From Pantoea sp. BAV 3049 (lineage in GTDB: Bacteria > Pseudomonadota > Gammaproteobacteria > Enterobacterales > Enterobacteriaceae): a stretch of 64,000 nt of DNA. How positions within the stretch are numbered: the first letter of the stretch is position 1; each line of letters opens with the position of its first letter. The stretch covers positions 1,180,959-1,244,958 of the forward strand of contig NZ_WHOY01000031.1 in the NCBI RefSeq assembly GCF_009765445.1, given 5' to 3'. The notes under the pieces were generated by a model that worked only from the letters and a program-made list of their open reading frames with translations, was not told the DNA's origin and ran no database searches. Made by a program: the position numbers and the translations under genes. Below, in pieces: positions 31,506 through 42,233 of this stretch.

Positions 31506-32276
31506 TTAGGTCCGCAGACCACGCCCGCGCTGGATTAATACCCAGACCATCAGGTAAAACACCACGATAAAGGCTACCAGCACTGCCACGGTAAATACCA
31601 GCGGCACATCGGAGATGCCAAGGAAGCCATAACGGAAGCCGCTGATCATATAGACGATCGGGTTCAGCCTGGAGATCATCTGCCAGACAGGAGGGAGCAG
31701 CGTTAACGAATAGAACACCCCGCCCAGATAGGTCAGCGGCGTCAGCACAAATGTCGGGATCAGGCTGATATCGTCAAAGGTGCGGGCAAACACCGCGTTA
31801 AGCAGGCCCGCCAGCGAGAACAGGATGGCCGTCAGCAGCAGCGTCACGCCCACCATCAGCCAGGAATGCACCTGGAACGGCACGAAGAACAGCGAAATTA
31901 CCGTTACCAGCACGCCAACACAGATGCCACGTGCCACACCACCGCCTACATAACCGGCGATAATCACGTGAGTGGGAACCGGCGCGACCAGCAGCTCTTC
32001 GATATTGCGCTGAAACTTGGAGCTGAAGAATGACGAGGCCACGTTGGCATAGGCGTTAGTGATCACCGCCATCATGATCAGACCCGGCACAATAAACTGC
32101 ATGTAGGTAAAACCATGCATATCGCCAATCCGCGAACCGATCAGATTGCCGAAGATGATGAAATAAAGAGTCATGGTGATCACCGGCGGCACCAGCGTCT
32201 GGATCCAGATGCGGGCGAAACGGTTCACTTCTTTTCCCCAGATGCTCTTCAGGGCAACCCAGTACAAATGTGTCAT
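31506..32276 (-). CDS. yadH: ABC-2 type transporter permease YadH
   Basis: Permease of an exporter of unknown substrate. Length is 256 aa as in E. coli. Six hydrophobic segments; ABC-2 signature NPIVYMISGFRYGFLG near residue 215. Four-base ATGA overlap with yadG. Confidence 0.95.
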   Translation of the reverse strand: MTHLYWVALKSIWGKEVNRFARIWIQTLVPPVITMTLYFIIFGNLIGSRIGDMHGFTYMQFIVPGLIMMAVITNAYANVASSFFSSKFQRNIEELLVAPVPTHVIIAGYVGGGVARGICVGVLVTVISLFFVPFQVHSWLMVGVTLLLTAILFSLAGLLNAVFARTFDDISLIPTFVLTPLTYLGGVFYSLTLLPPVWQMISRLNPIVYMISGFRYGFLGISDVPLVFTVAVLVAFIVVFYLMVWVLIQRGRGLRT

Positions 32277-33199
32277 GCTTTCTCTCCTTTGCGACCGTTC
32301 ACCAGGTCAACAAACAACTCCTCAAGACGGTTTGCTTTGTTGCGCATACTCAGCACCTGTACGCCCTGATGGCTGAGCTGGTTGAATACGCTGTTCAGCC
32401 CCTGCTCGCGCAGCACTTCTACTTCCAGCGTGGAAGTGTCCACCAGACGATACTGGAAACCTTCCAGCTGCGGCAGTGGGCTTTTCGGCGCCAGATCGAG
32501 GATAAAAGTTTCTGATTTCAGCTTGGACAGCAGGCCCTTCATGGTGGTGTTTTCCACCAGTTCGCCACGCTGGATAATGCCGATATTGCGACACAGCATC
32601 TCGGCTTCTTCCAGATAATGGGTGGTCAGAATGATGGTGGTGCCCCTGGCGTTAAGATCCTGCAGGAAGGTCCACATCGAACGACGCAGTTCGATGTCCA
32701 CGCCTGCGGTAGGTTCATCAAGGATCAGCAACTTTGGCTCATGCATCAACGCACGGGCAATCATCAGGCGGCGCTTCATCCCGCCGGAGAGCATCCTTGC
32801 CCGCTCGTTACGCTTTTCCCACAGATCGAGCTGCCGGAGGTATTTTTCCGCCCGGACAATGGCGTCCTTCTTCTCCACGCCGTAGTAACCAGCCTGATCC
32901 ACCACGATCTGTTGTACGGTCTCAAACTGGTTGAAGTTAAATTCCTGCGGCACCAGTCCTAACTGGCGTTTGGCATTGACCACATCCTGCTGCAGGTCAT
33001 AACCGAACACCCGCACCTTGCCACTGGTTTTATTGACCAGCGAGCTGATAATGCCAATGGTGGTGGATTTTCCCGCGCCGTTAGGCCCGAGCAGCGCATA
33101 GAAATCACCGGCTTCGACAGTGAGATCAATTCCCTTGAGGGCCTGAACGCCGCCTGCATAGGTTTTGGTCAGATTGGAAAGTTCCAGTGCATAAGTCAT
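32273..33199 (-). CDS. yadG: ABC transporter ATP-binding protein YadG
   Basis: ATPase partner of YadH. Length is 308 aa as in E. coli. Walker A GPNGAGKST (about 39-47), signature LSGGMKRRL, Walker B LLILDEPTAGVD, then the DRA/daunorubicin-type C-terminal domain. Divergent from can. Confidence 0.96.
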   Translation of the reverse strand: MTYALELSNLTKTYAGGVQALKGIDLTVEAGDFYALLGPNGAGKSTTIGIISSLVNKTSGKVRVFGYDLQQDVVNAKRQLGLVPQEFNFNQFETVQQIVVDQAGYYGVEKKDAIVRAEKYLRQLDLWEKRNERARMLSGGMKRRLMIARALMHEPKLLILDEPTAGVDIELRRSMWTFLQDLNARGTTIILTTHYLEEAEMLCRNIGIIQRGELVENTTMKGLLSKLKSETFILDLAPKSPLPQLEGFQYRLVDTSTLEVEVLREQGLNSVFNQLSHQGVQVLSMRNKANRLEELFVDLVNGRKGEKA

Positions 33200-33305
33200 A
33201 GGTTAAAGAGTGCCCTGTTTTGAGTGGTTTTCTTATTTGCCGTTTTAAATCACGTTTTCCTGGCCTATATTACTGCAACGTGTTCCGAGTATTGGCCGAG
33301 TAAAA

Positions 33306-33971
33306 ATGAAAGATATTGATACCCTTATCAGCAACAACCGCGAGTGGTCCAAGCTACTGAAAGAGGAAGACCCGGGCTTTTTTGAGCGCCTTTCTCTGGC
33401 GCAAAAACCCCGTTTTCTGTGGATTGGCTGTTCCGACAGCCGCGTACCGGCTGAGCGGCTGACCGGTCTGGAACCGGGTGAACTGTTTGTTCACCGCAAC
33501 GTCGCCAACCTGGTGATCCACACCGATTTAAACTGCCTTTCCGTGGTGCAGTACGCCGTGGAAGTGCTGGAAGTGGAACACATTATTATCTGTGGTCACT
33601 ACGGCTGCGGCGGCGTGCAGGCAGCGGTGGAAAACCCTGAACTGGGGCTGATCAACAACTGGCTGCTGCACATCCGCGATCTGTGGTACAAGCATAGTTC
33701 GGTACTGGGCGAGCTGCCGCCGGAAAAACGCTTCGACAAACTGTGTGAAATCAACGTGATTGAGCAGGTATATAATTTGGGTCACTCCACCATCATGCAG
33801 TCTGCGTGGAAGCGCGGTCAGAAAGTGACCATTCACGGCTGGGTTTACGGCATTCAGGACGGCTACCTGCGCGACCTGGAAGTGGCCGCCACCAACCGCG
33901 AAATCCTGGAACAGCGCTACCGCCACGGTATTGCTAACCTGCTTTCCGACGTGGAAAGCCCGAACGATTAA
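33306..33971 (+). CDS. can: Beta-class carbonic anhydrase
   Basis: Interconverts CO2 and bicarbonate; needed for growth in air in E. coli. Length is 221 aa (E. coli 220). Zinc ligands are Cys42, Asp44 (GCSDSR), His98 and Cys101 (CGHYGCGG). Confidence 0.98.
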   Translation: MKDIDTLISNNREWSKLLKEEDPGFFERLSLAQKPRFLWIGCSDSRVPAERLTGLEPGELFVHRNVANLVIHTDLNCLSVVQYAVEVLEVEHIIICGHYGCGGVQAAVENPELGLINNWLLHIRDLWYKHSSVLGELPPEKRFDKLCEINVIEQVYNLGHSTIMQSAWKRGQKVTIHGWVYGIQDGYLRDLEVAATNREILEQRYRHGIANLLSDVESPND

Positions 33972-33989
33972 CAAGTCGCTTAATATAAC

Positions 33990-34008
33990 AGGCCGGAAAG
34001 TCCGGCCT
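33990..34008. terminator. Hairpin between can and hpt
   Basis: Stem AGGCCGGA/TCCGGCCT with a 3-nt loop between convergent genes; only a weak T tract follows on either side. Confidence 0.5.
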
Positions 34009-34051
34009 TAGTCGATTGTGCTGTACCGCTACCCGCCTGAAATCAGGCGTA

Positions 34052-34588
34052 TTAGTCGTCCAGCATCACCACTTTGCCCACGAAGGGCAGATGACGGTAG
34101 CGCTGGGCGTAATCAATCCCGTAGCCCACCACAAATTCATCAGGAATGGTGAAGCCGACGTACTCAACCGGCACTTCCACTTCACGACGCTCCGGCTTAT
34201 CCAGCAGCGTACAGATCGCCAGTGACTTCGGCTGACGCAGGCCGAGGATTTCGCGCACCTTGCTCAGGGTATTGCCCGAATCAATGATGTCCTCAACGAT
34301 CAGAACATCTTTGCCACGAATATCTTCGTCCAGATCCTTGAGAATTTTAACGTCACGAGTGGTCGACATGCCGCTGCCGTAGCTGGAGGCGGTCATAAAA
34401 TCGACTTCGTGAGAGACGTCGATTTTGCGGCAGAGATCCGCCATAAACATAAAGGAGCCGCGCAGCAGGCCGACCAGCACCATATCACTGCCGCTGTTGC
34501 GGTAGTGTTCGGTGATTTGCTTGCCCATTTCAGCGATACGTTTGGCGATCTCATCTTCAGAGATCATGACTTCTACGGTGTGTTTCAT
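34052..34588 (-). CDS. hpt: Hypoxanthine phosphoribosyltransferase
   Basis: Purine salvage enzyme. Length is 178 aa as in E. coli. PRPP-binding motif [14 protein letters not shown] (about 98-111) and catalytic loop region SSYGSGM are present. Confidence 0.98.
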   Translation of the reverse strand: MKHTVEVMISEDEIAKRIAEMGKQITEHYRNSGSDMVLVGLLRGSFMFMADLCRKIDVSHEVDFMTASSYGSGMSTTRDVKILKDLDEDIRGKDVLIVEDIIDSGNTLSKVREILGLRQPKSLAICTLLDKPERREVEVPVEYVGFTIPDEFVVGYGIDYAQRYRHLPFVGKVVMLDD

Positions 34589-34726
34589 AACTTATGTCGA
34601 TATTGTCGATGGCTTAAGGGAAGCCGCGAAGTTTATCACACTTCAGCCACGCTTTTGCGCCCTTCGCCATGCTGGCTTATGCTCAACTTAACAGTATGAC
34701 CACATGCCAGCCCGGCAGGAGATTGC

Positions 34727-36010
34727 ATGAACACCCCGCATTCCCAAAAGACTCACCCCGGCAGCCGCAAGCTGCAACCTGAAACGCAGATGCTTAACTA
34801 CGGCTATGATCCGGCGCTGTCTGAAGGCGCGGTCAAACCGCCGGTCTTTTTAACCTCAACCTTCGTTTTTAACACCGCAGAAGAAGGCCGCGACTTCTTT
34901 GATTATGTTTCAGGGCGGCGTGAACCGCCTCCTGGTGGCGCAAACGGCCTGGTCTATTCGCGCTTTAACCATCCCAACAGCGAGATTGTGGAAGACCGCC
35001 TGGCAATTTATGAGCGCACCGAAAGCGCCGCACTGTTTTCTTCGGGAATGTCGGCTATCTCCACTACCCTGCTGACATTTGTCGAACCAGGTGATGCCAT
35101 TTTGCATTCGCAACCGTTGTATGGCGGCACTGAAACCCTGCTGACCAAAACTTTCCGCAAGCTGGGTGTGGCTACCGTGGGCTTTGCCGACGGGGTGAAT
35201 GAAGCCCAGGTGCAGGCAGCCGCTGAAGAGGCGATGAAACAGGGCCGGGTTGCAGTGATCCTGATTGAATCTCCGGCTAACCCCACCAACAGCCTGGTCG
35301 ATATTGCACTGATTAAACGGGTAGCCGGTGTCATTGAGAAAAAGCAGCAGCACCGTCCGGTTATAGCCTGCGATAACACCCTACTCGGGCCAGTGTTCCA
35401 GCACCCGATTGAGCAGGGAGCCGATCTGTCGCTGTACTCACTGACCAAATACGTCGGCGGACACTCTGACCTGATTGCGGGTGCGGCAATGGGTAGCAAG
35501 GCCCTGATTAAACAAATTAAATCACTGCGAGGTGCCATTGGCACTCAGTTGGACCCGCACTCCTGCTGGATGATTGGCCGCTCGCTGGAGACGCTGTCGC
35601 TGCGTATGGAACGGGCTAACGACAATGCGGCTGCCGTAGCGGAGTTCCTGCGTTCTCATCCGAAAATTGAAAAACTGCACTATCTGCCCTTCCTGGATGC
35701 TGACTCACCTGCAGGAAAAACCTTCAGTAAGCAGTGCTCCGGTGCAGGCTCCACGTTCTCCTTTGATGTGGCAGGCGGCCTGCCAGCCGCGTTCAAGCTT
35801 CTGAACACATTGCAACTTTTCAAACTGGCGGTAAGCCTTGGCGGCACCGAATCCCTCGCCAGCCATCCGGGCACCACTACCCACTCCGGCGTGCCTGCCG
35901 ATGTCCGCGCGCGTATTGGCATTAATGACGCAACGGTGCGCGTCTCGATTGGCATTGAGAATAAGGATGATTTGATTGAGGATTTACGGATCGCGCTGGA
36001 GGGGGTTTAA
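34727..36010 (+). CDS. Cystathionine gamma-synthase/methionine gamma-lyase family PLP enzyme
   Basis: A 427-residue fold-type I PLP enzyme of the Cys/Met metabolism family. The PLP lysine is Lys241 ([14 protein letters not shown]), and [16 protein letters not shown] and the Arg of [18 protein letters not shown] are typical. The stretch [10 protein letters not shown] (about 65-74) marks the subgroup usually annotated only as 'cystathionine gamma-synthase family protein'; substrate preference between O-acylhomoserine, methionine and cystathionine cannot be told. It sits where E. coli has gcd. No terminator is obvious after it. Confidence 0.85.
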   Translation: MNTPHSQKTHPGSRKLQPETQMLNYGYDPALSEGAVKPPVFLTSTFVFNTAEEGRDFFDYVSGRREPPPGGANGLVYSRFNHPNSEIVEDRLAIYERTESAALFSSGMSAISTTLLTFVEPGDAILHSQPLYGGTETLLTKTFRKLGVATVGFADGVNEAQVQAAAEEAMKQGRVAVILIESPANPTNSLVDIALIKRVAGVIEKKQQHRPVIACDNTLLGPVFQHPIEQGADLSLYSLTKYVGGHSDLIAGAAMGSKALIKQIKSLRGAIGTQLDPHSCWMIGRSLETLSLRMERANDNAAAVAEFLRSHPKIEKLHYLPFLDADSPAGKTFSKQCSGAGSTFSFDVAGGLPAAFKLLNTLQLFKLAVSLGGTESLASHPGTTTHSGVPADVRARIGINDATVRVSIGIENKDDLIEDLRIALEGV

Positions 36011-36507
36011 AACCGGTCTTCACATACTGCCTGCTCTCCCCTGCCTGATGCTGGTGTTTTATCATGCCAGCAGCAAAGATAAACGGTGTCTCTGAGCGAC
36101 CGTTGATATTGTCTGTTCTGGAGCAAACAGGATAACTACAGGAAAATAAATAGTAATATTGGCAAAAATATTTATTAAATCCACCAATGTTAAATTTTAG
36201 ACAAAAACAATGAGTAAATATTCATGCTAATTGTTAAAATTACAATTATTTTCTAAACAAGCGCCCTCAAAAAGAATGAATTTAAATTATCACACTACGA
36301 TCTGTAAGTCTGAAAAGTAAAAAATTATATTTTTCAACCTTATTTCACCTCTCGTTTAATCATTTAAGACTTTTCTTGAAATGACCGCTTATATCCTTCA
36401 GAATCTTATGCCTTTTCAGAGGACTCGATAAAACTCTTCTTTTAGTACACAGGAGGCCTGATTTATTCAGGGAGAGTGGGAACCGTGAACTCCCGAAGAG
36501 TATAAAA
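36011..36507. other. AT-rich region upstream of the autotransporter
   Basis: These 497 bp are clearly richer in A+T than the neighbours and contain no likely gene. A possible sigma-70 promoter is TTGAAA (36376-36381), 17 bases, CAGAAT (36399-36404). A+T richness of this kind is often bound by H-NS; that is an inference. Confidence 0.4.
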
Positions 36508-39500
36508 ATGGAATTATTGTTAAGGATAATGACTTTGAAAAGAAGAAAAATTGCTTATTGTTGCTCTTTTTTTGTTTGCCTGACTTCCTCAGCTGGTGTG
36601 TTAAATCCTGATGTATCCGTTCAGGACTACCGTGACTTTGCGGAAAACCTTGGGAAATACACTGCCGGAGCAACGAATGTTCCCGTTTATAAAACAGATG
36701 GTTCTTTATCAGGCTATCTGGAATTTGCCATGCCTGACTTCGGCTCAGTGGTGTCAATGGGATATTCCACGCTGGTTTCGCCTTCTTATATCGTCAGCGT
36801 CAAGCACAACGGAGGCTATCAGAACGTTTCATTTGGTAATGGTGCCCAATACGCTGCCACCTACAATCTCATCAATCGCAACGAATACAGTTCTGCCGAT
36901 TTCCACGCCCCACGCCTGAATAAAGTGGTCACTGACGCCGCTCCTGCCGCATTCGTGGAGAAGTCAGATTACTTATCCGACTATAAATCGCGCTACGCCT
37001 GGTATACCCGGATGGGTGCCGGGACTCAGGCTCAGATTAATGAAGAGGGCACGGAGCTTATCCAACTGGCCGGTGCCTACAGCTGGAAAACGGGCGGAAC
37101 AATCAGTAAACAAAGCGTTGATAGTTTATCCTACAGCAGCTATTTACGATATTACCAGTTGCCGCCTGATGACCCGAATACCACTTTGCTTTCCATTGGC
37201 GGGCATGCTGGCGACAGCGGCAGCCCTGTTTTTGCTTATGACTCCATTGAAAAACAATGGAAAGTGGTTGGTGTTCTGGTGGGAAGCGATTCAAATAAAG
37301 GCATCTATCAGGATCGCAATGTCATCGGCTATTTGCCAGATGGCTATCTCGCCTCCATCCAGGAAAATAACACCTCTGCTGACGTGACCGACAGTAACGA
37401 TGGCGGCACTATTCATTGGGGCGACTCTATTACCCAGAGCGGTAATGCGTGGTCATGGCAGGGACTGGCTGATGACTATAAAAACCAGGCCCCTTCGCAA
37501 GCGACCAATGAAGAACTCGACGCCACCAAAGATTTACGCTTCAGCGGCGATGGCGGCGTTATTGAACTGGCAGATTCCGTCAATATGGGCGCGGGTAAAT
37601 TGCAGTTTTCCGCTGACTATTCCCTGACATCAGCCAGCGGCGCTAATGCTACCTGGGCAGGCGGCGGCGTGGAAGTGGATGCCGGTAAAGAAGTCCTGTG
37701 GCAGGTTAATGGCGTTGCTGATGATGCACTGCATAAAATCGGTGACGGTACGCTGCATATCAATGCTACCGGGGTCAACGAAGGTAGCCTGAACACGGGT
37801 GCCGGTACGGTGATCCTGGATCAACAGGCGGATGCTGACGGACAGAAACAAGCATTCTCATCCGTCACCCTGGTTAGCGGACGCCCAACGGTGGTCCTCG
37901 CTGATGTCGATCAGGTCAGCACGTCGAATATCTTCTTTGGGTATCGGGGAGGAACTTTAGATCTCAACGGTAACGCTCTCGACTTCAAAAAAATCAATCA
38001 TACCGACAGCGGAGCAATATTAGCTAACCACAATAATTCAACTTCTGCGACGGTGACACTGAGCGGCTTCAGCAGTAGTGACATTACTATTGAAAAATTC
38101 AATGGATCCAACCCACGAGGCACCGTTGGTTCGATTTATATCTATCCAAACCCTTACACCAAAGACACAGAATATTTCCAGCTGAATAAGTCTTCTTACT
38201 GGTACTATCCGACGGATAAAAGCAGCACGGCTACCTGGACTTATTTAGGCACCGATCTGAATGCGGCAATTGATTACCGCCTGGCGCAACTTAACCAGCA
38301 GGTGTTTCGTGGCTTCATTGGGGAAACTGACGAAGATAAAATAAACGGTCACTTAGAAGTCAATGTTGATCAGCCCGGAGCACAGGCAAAAATGGCCCTG
38401 ACGGGTGGCATGAACCTGAATGGCGACCTGAATGTGAAGCAGGGAACCGTATTGCTGTCCGGCCAGCCCGTCGCCCATGCTGCAGGTGTGGTGGTGGACG
38501 ATGACTGGTCGACATCTTATTTCAAAGCCAGCCAGATCGTCGTGAATAAGGATGCGACCTTCCAGGTCGGCGAATACGCGGATGTTACGGCAGATATCGT
38601 TGCCGGTGAGTCTTCGCGCGTGATATTTGGCTATAACAACAGTACCGCAGAAGAAGATAAAATCTGGCGCTGCTATTCGGTGATCAACACCGACACAACG
38701 TCCTGCAGCCAGCCCGTGCGTACGGATGCTGAACTGGCCTTGCTGCCGGCCAGCGCCGTGACTGGTGATGTCTCGCTGGCAGACAACGCCAGCCTGTATC
38801 TGGGCAAAGTGGATTATCAGGGCAACATCACCTCAACGGGCAGCACCAGCGTCACGCTGGATCCTTCCGCTTACTGGACGATGACGGGTAACAGCAACAT
38901 CACCACCCTGAATGCAATCAGTGGTTCACAACTGTCGATGCTCTCCGGTGAAATATGGTCAGCGAAAAATCTGGAAGTCGATACGCTGAACGCAACCGGA
39001 CTGACCCTAAGTCTGGCAGTGAAACCAGCCACGGCAGAGAGCGATAAGCTTACGATTAAAAACGCCGCAACGGGTGACAGCAATATTCTGGACGTTTCAC
39101 TGCTGATTGACTCATCCCAGCCCGTTTCACTGCTGGAAGATGTCGTGATGGTGGATGCGCCAGCGGGTACCGCTCATGATTATTTTACCCTGCCGGATAT
39201 TGCCCGTGGATTCAGTCTTTATACGCCTGATTATAGAGTGAAAGATACGGACAACAGGGTGCAGTGGCTCCTGCAGCATAATGCTGAACCGGAACCTGAG
39301 CCTGCGCCGGATGTTCCTGACGTTACTCCTCAACAACCTGATGCCGAGCCTGAGTCACCTTCTGGTGATAAGACACAACCTGGCGTGAACGCAGAAGATC
39401 CCGCATCAGCAAAAGAGGGAGCCTCTGAAGCAGATCAACAGTCGGCTTTCAATCCTGATGACTGGTTCACCATCCAGGACAACAAAATACTGATCCGCGA

Positions 39501-40368
39501 GACGCGCGGGCTGATGGCTTCCCGTCAGTATATTTTCAGTGAAGCGCTCAGCCAGCTGAACAGTCGTGCCTCAATGCTGCGCTCACAGCCGGAGAAAAGC
39601 GGTCAGTGGGCGACCATTGAGCAAAGCAAAGGCGGTTTTGAAGGGTTTACCGTTAATCAGCAGACGCTGAACGTGGGGGTGGATAGCGTTCGCGACCAGC
39701 AGATGTTCGGTTTCAACGCCAGCTACACTCAGGGTAAAACCAAAGGCAACGGTCAGCAGACCCATCGCCTGGCAACGGTTGGCGTCGACTACTCCTGGTC
39801 TTCCCCGGCAGGCTGGTTCGTGGATGCGGCCAGTCGCTATATGCACCTGAGCCAGGAGTTCAGTTTCGACCCAATCCTGGGGATCAATGGCGCACAACGG
39901 GACAGTAATATCCTTGCGGGCAGTGTCAAAACCGGCTATCAGTTCAGCATGGCGGAAGGTGATTTCTCCGTATCGCCATACATCGGTCTCCGTGGCGGCT
40001 ATATGTCAGGTTATAAGGTGAAAGGGGAAGATGCTCAGATCGCTCTAAGCTCCGGCTCGCCTTATTTCGTGACCAGTGGCGTGGAGTTGAAAAAGCGAGG
40101 TATCTGGGCCAGCAATCCTGATGTGATGCTGACAGCAGGGCTTGAATATCAATATTCCCCCGGCCAGGCGGGTTCTCGTCTGACGCTAAGCGACAGCCAG
40201 GCACACCGTGAATTCAGCGCTTTCTCTGATAACCGCTATCGCGCACAGCTCGGTATCGAAGGGAATATCAGTAAAAGCCTGTCGCTGAGTGCAAAGGTAA
40301 AAACCAGCTTCGGTGGCACCTTTCAGACTGACTATAGCGGCATAGCGGGGATCACTTACCACTTCTGA
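36508..40368 (+). CDS. S6-family serine protease autotransporter
   Basis: A type Va secreted protein of 1286 aa. After a basic, Cys-containing signal segment (about 1-29), an S6 chymotrypsin-like domain shows a candidate triad His100 (VSVKHNGGY), Asp131 (SSADFHAPRL) and Ser237 (GDSGSP). A long beta-helical passenger follows to about 910. A Pro/Glu-rich linker (EPEPEPAPDVPDVTPQQPDAE) separates it from the C-terminal 12-strand barrel (about 1005-1286, ending GIAGITYHF). Relatives are SPATE and EaaA/IgA1-protease-like proteins. The SPATE linker EVNNLNKRMGDLR is represented only by a diverged ALSQLNSRASMLRS, so release by autocleavage is uncertain. Start at 36508 or 36529 (MTLKRRK, behind AAGGATA). 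Confidence 0.9.
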   Translation: MELLLRIMTLKRRKIAYCCSFFVCLTSSAGVLNPDVSVQDYRDFAENLGKYTAGATNVPVYKTDGSLSGYLEFAMPDFGSVVSMGYSTLVSPSYIVSVKHNGGYQNVSFGNGAQYAATYNLINRNEYSSADFHAPRLNKVVTDAAPAAFVEKSDYLSDYKSRYAWYTRMGAGTQAQINEEGTELIQLAGAYSWKTGGTISKQSVDSLSYSSYLRYYQLPPDDPNTTLLSIGGHAGDSGSPVFAYDSIEKQWKVVGVLVGSDSNKGIYQDRNVIGYLPDGYLASIQENNTSADVTDSNDGGTIHWGDSITQSGNAWSWQGLADDYKNQAPSQATNEELDATKDLRFSGDGGVIELADSVNMGAGKLQFSADYSLTSASGANATWAGGGVEVDAGKEVLWQVNGVADDALHKIGDGTLHINATGVNEGSLNTGAGTVILDQQADADGQKQAFSSVTLVSGRPTVVLADVDQVSTSNIFFGYRGGTLDLNGNALDFKKINHTDSGAILANHNNSTSATVTLSGFSSSDITIEKFNGSNPRGTVGSIYIYPNPYTKDTEYFQLNKSSYWYYPTDKSSTATWTYLGTDLNAAIDYRLAQLNQQVFRGFIGETDEDKINGHLEVNVDQPGAQAKMALTGGMNLNGDLNVKQGTVLLSGQPVAHAAGVVVDDDWSTSYFKASQIVVNKDATFQVGEYADVTADIVAGESSRVIFGYNNSTAEEDKIWRCYSVINTDTTSCSQPVRTDAELALLPASAVTGDVSLADNASLYLGKVDYQGNITSTGSTSVTLDPSAYWTMTGNSNITTLNAISGSQLSMLSGEIWSAKNLEVDTLNATGLTLSLAVKPATAESDKLTIKNAATGDSNILDVSLLIDSSQPVSLLEDVVMVDAPAGTAHDYFTLPDIARGFSLYTPDYRVKDTDNRVQWLLQHNAEPEPEPAPDVPDVTPQQPDAEPESPSGDKTQPGVNAEDPASAKEGASEADQQSAFNPDDWFTIQDNKILIRETRGLMASRQYIFSEALSQLNSRASMLRSQPEKSGQWATIEQSKGGFEGFTVNQQTLNVGVDSVRDQQMFGFNASYTQGKTKGNGQQTHRLATVGVDYSWSSPAGWFVDAASRYMHLSQEFSFDPILGINGAQRDSNILAGSVKTGYQFSMAEGDFSVSPYIGLRGGYMSGYKVKGEDAQIALSSGSPYFVTSGVELKKRGIWASNPDVMLTAGLEYQYSPGQAGSRLTLSDSQAHREFSAFSDNRYRAQLGIEGNISKSLSLSAKVKTSFGGTFQTDYSGIAGITYHF

Positions 40369-40394
40369 TCGGTTTCCCGTGTAATACAGAGAAA

Positions 40395-40424
40395 AATCCC
40401 CGCGCTCCGGCGGGGATTTTTTTT
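40395..40424 (+). terminator. Autotransporter terminator
   Basis: Stem AATCCCCGC (40395-40403) with GCGGGGATT (40410-40418) and T8, 27 bases after the stop. Confidence 0.88.
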
Positions 40425-40493
40425 CTTACCTGCTGCCGACATAATAGTTACTCCCGGAAATTATCACCAGAAATGATCCGATGGATTCAGGCC

Positions 40494-42161
40494 TCAGCTC
40501 TCGTCAGCGCTATTACCCGTCACGGTAAACCCCAGCATCATGCCGGTATCTTCATGTTCCAGCAGATGGCAGTGCGCCATATAGGCCTGATCTTTGGCTG
40601 CGGCGTGGTTGAAGCGCACCAGCACTTCGCTGCGCCAGCCTTCCACGCGGACCATATCTTTCCAGCCGCTGCGGTGTGGTGCCGGGGGTTTGCCATTCTC
40701 GGAGAGGATACGGAACTGAGTGCCGTGAATATGAAAAGGATGCAGCATTTCATCGCCTTCGCCGGAGATCGTCCACTTTTCCAGTACGCCCTGCTGCACA
40801 TCAAAGGCCGGTGTCGTCATATCAAACGCAAGCCCATTGATTTTATTGCCATTGCGGAAATCGTAAGATGTGGAACCTGCCTGATTATGCTGCATGTCCG
40901 GCATCGATGCGTGCTCCATTCCCTGCATTGACCCCTGATTTGAACCCTGCATCGCGCCATGGTCCATCCCGCCCTTACCCGCAGAATTATCGCCATCGTT
41001 ATCATGCGCATCGCCACTCATGCCCGCCATCGCGGCACGGCCATATTTCTCCATCAGCGCCAGCATGCCACGGCGGTCCAGCTCAGGGTCCATCATCAAC
41101 TGCAGCCAGCGCTCTTTCACTCCTTCATGCGCAGGAAGTGCAGGCACGTCCACCAGCTTGTCCGGCAGCGAGCCGCTGGCGAGGATCTGCAACGGCTGAA
41201 TAGTCAGCACGGGCAACGGCTGGTCAAACGGGGCCAGCGTCATGCCCATCTGCCGCACCGGCAGTGTCTGCAGGTCAAAAGTTTTGCCATCGTGGGTATC
41301 AATAAGCACTTCGAAGCGTTCGCCCGGCATCATTGAAAGTTCCATCAGCTTCACCGGTTCCGTCAGCAGCCCGCCATCGCTGCCGATAACGTACATCGGG
41401 CGGTGGTCACTGGTGGTCAGATTCAGCGAACGGGCATTACACCCGTTCAGCAAACGCAGACGCAGCCAGCCACGCGGCACAGCCTGCAGCGGATAGATTG
41501 CGCCGTTAGTCAGCATGGTATTGCCGAACCAGCCCACCGCCGCACTCATCACGTCCAGCTCATAATCGATTTTGCCGTCGTCTTTACTCAGCCGCTTGTC
41601 CTGAAGGATCACCGGGATATCATCGACGCCCCAGATTTTAGGCAGCAGCAGCTTCTCGGTGGCGTCATCTTTCAGGATCACCAACCCGGCCAGCCCCTGC
41701 GCAACCTGGTAACCGGTACGGCCGTGCTGATGGGGATGGAACCAGCAGGTTGCGCCCGGCTGATCGGGAGTGAAACTGACGGTGCGGAACTTCCCCGGTG
41801 CAATCAGCGCCTGCGGACCGCCATCCACCTCGCCAGGCAGTTCCAGCCCGTGCCAGTGAACGGTGGTCGCTTCCGGCAGCTTGTTATGCAGGTTGAGCGT
41901 CACCGGTTTGCCGCGCTCCAGCTGAAGGGCCGGCCCCAGCAGGTTGCCGTTATAGCCCCAGGTGGTGAAGGATTTTCCCATCCACTGGGTCTGGCCCTGT
42001 TGCGCCGCGATATTGATCATCCCGCGCGGGTCCGGCGTCAGTAACGCCGGAACAGGCAGTTCCGGGCGCACCTGCTCCGCCATCAGAGAACGGCTCCATA
42101 ATGGCAGCGCGCTGGCAGCCCCCATTGCGGCACTCAACTTAATAAAATCACGGCGTTGCAT
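40494..42161 (-). CDS. cueO: Multicopper oxidase CueO
   Basis: Periplasmic cuprous oxidase for copper tolerance. From ATG at 42161 (behind AAGGAAGGG) it is 555 aa (E. coli 516). The Tat signal is [16 protein letters not shown]. Copper-site motifs in order: [25 protein letters not shown] and [15 protein letters not shown] Met/His-rich insert (about 390-440: [25 protein letters not shown]) is longer than in E. coli and should bind Cu(I). The in-frame extension to 42230 runs through the promoter and is rejected. Confidence 0.97.
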   Translation of the reverse strand: MQRRDFIKLSAAMGAASALPLWSRSLMAEQVRPELPVPALLTPDPRGMINIAAQQGQTQWMGKSFTTWGYNGNLLGPALQLERGKPVTLNLHNKLPEATTVHWHGLELPGEVDGGPQALIAPGKFRTVSFTPDQPGATCWFHPHQHGRTGYQVAQGLAGLVILKDDATEKLLLPKIWGVDDIPVILQDKRLSKDDGKIDYELDVMSAAVGWFGNTMLTNGAIYPLQAVPRGWLRLRLLNGCNARSLNLTTSDHRPMYVIGSDGGLLTEPVKLMELSMMPGERFEVLIDTHDGKTFDLQTLPVRQMGMTLAPFDQPLPVLTIQPLQILASGSLPDKLVDVPALPAHEGVKERWLQLMMDPELDRRGMLALMEKYGRAAMAGMSGDAHDNDGDNSAGKGGMDHGAMQGSNQGSMQGMEHASMPDMQHNQAGSTSYDFRNGNKINGLAFDMTTPAFDVQQGVLEKWTISGEGDEMLHPFHIHGTQFRILSENGKPPAPHRSGWKDMVRVEGWRSEVLVRFNHAAAKDQAYMAHCHLLEHEDTGMMLGFTVTGNSADES

Positions 42162-42199
42162 CAGCCCTTCCTTATCCTGGCAATCATTAACTGCGCCGC

Positions 42200-42230
42200 A
42201 GCATAAACCCTGCCCCTGAGGGAAGGTCAA
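42200..42230 (-). promoter_or_regulatory. CueR-type promoter/operator of cueO
   Basis: On the minus strand TTGACC (42230-42225) and TATGCT (42205-42200) are 19 bases apart, the over-long spacer typical of MerR-family promoters. The spacer holds the dyad ACCTTCCC-TCAG-GGGCAGGGT, close to known CueR sites of copA and cueO. It lies about 40 bases before the cueO ATG. Confidence 0.85.
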
Positions 42231-42233
42231 GTT
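42207..42233. repeat. Left copy of 27-bp direct repeat (element boundary)
   Basis: The last 21 bases (core CCCCTGAGGGAAGGTCAAGT) are identical to 45963-45983; the full 27-bp pair differs at one base (G at 42212, T at 45962). The copies are 3750 bp apart and bracket the toxin/helicase segment. This copy is the CueR operator of cueO. Confidence 0.85.
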
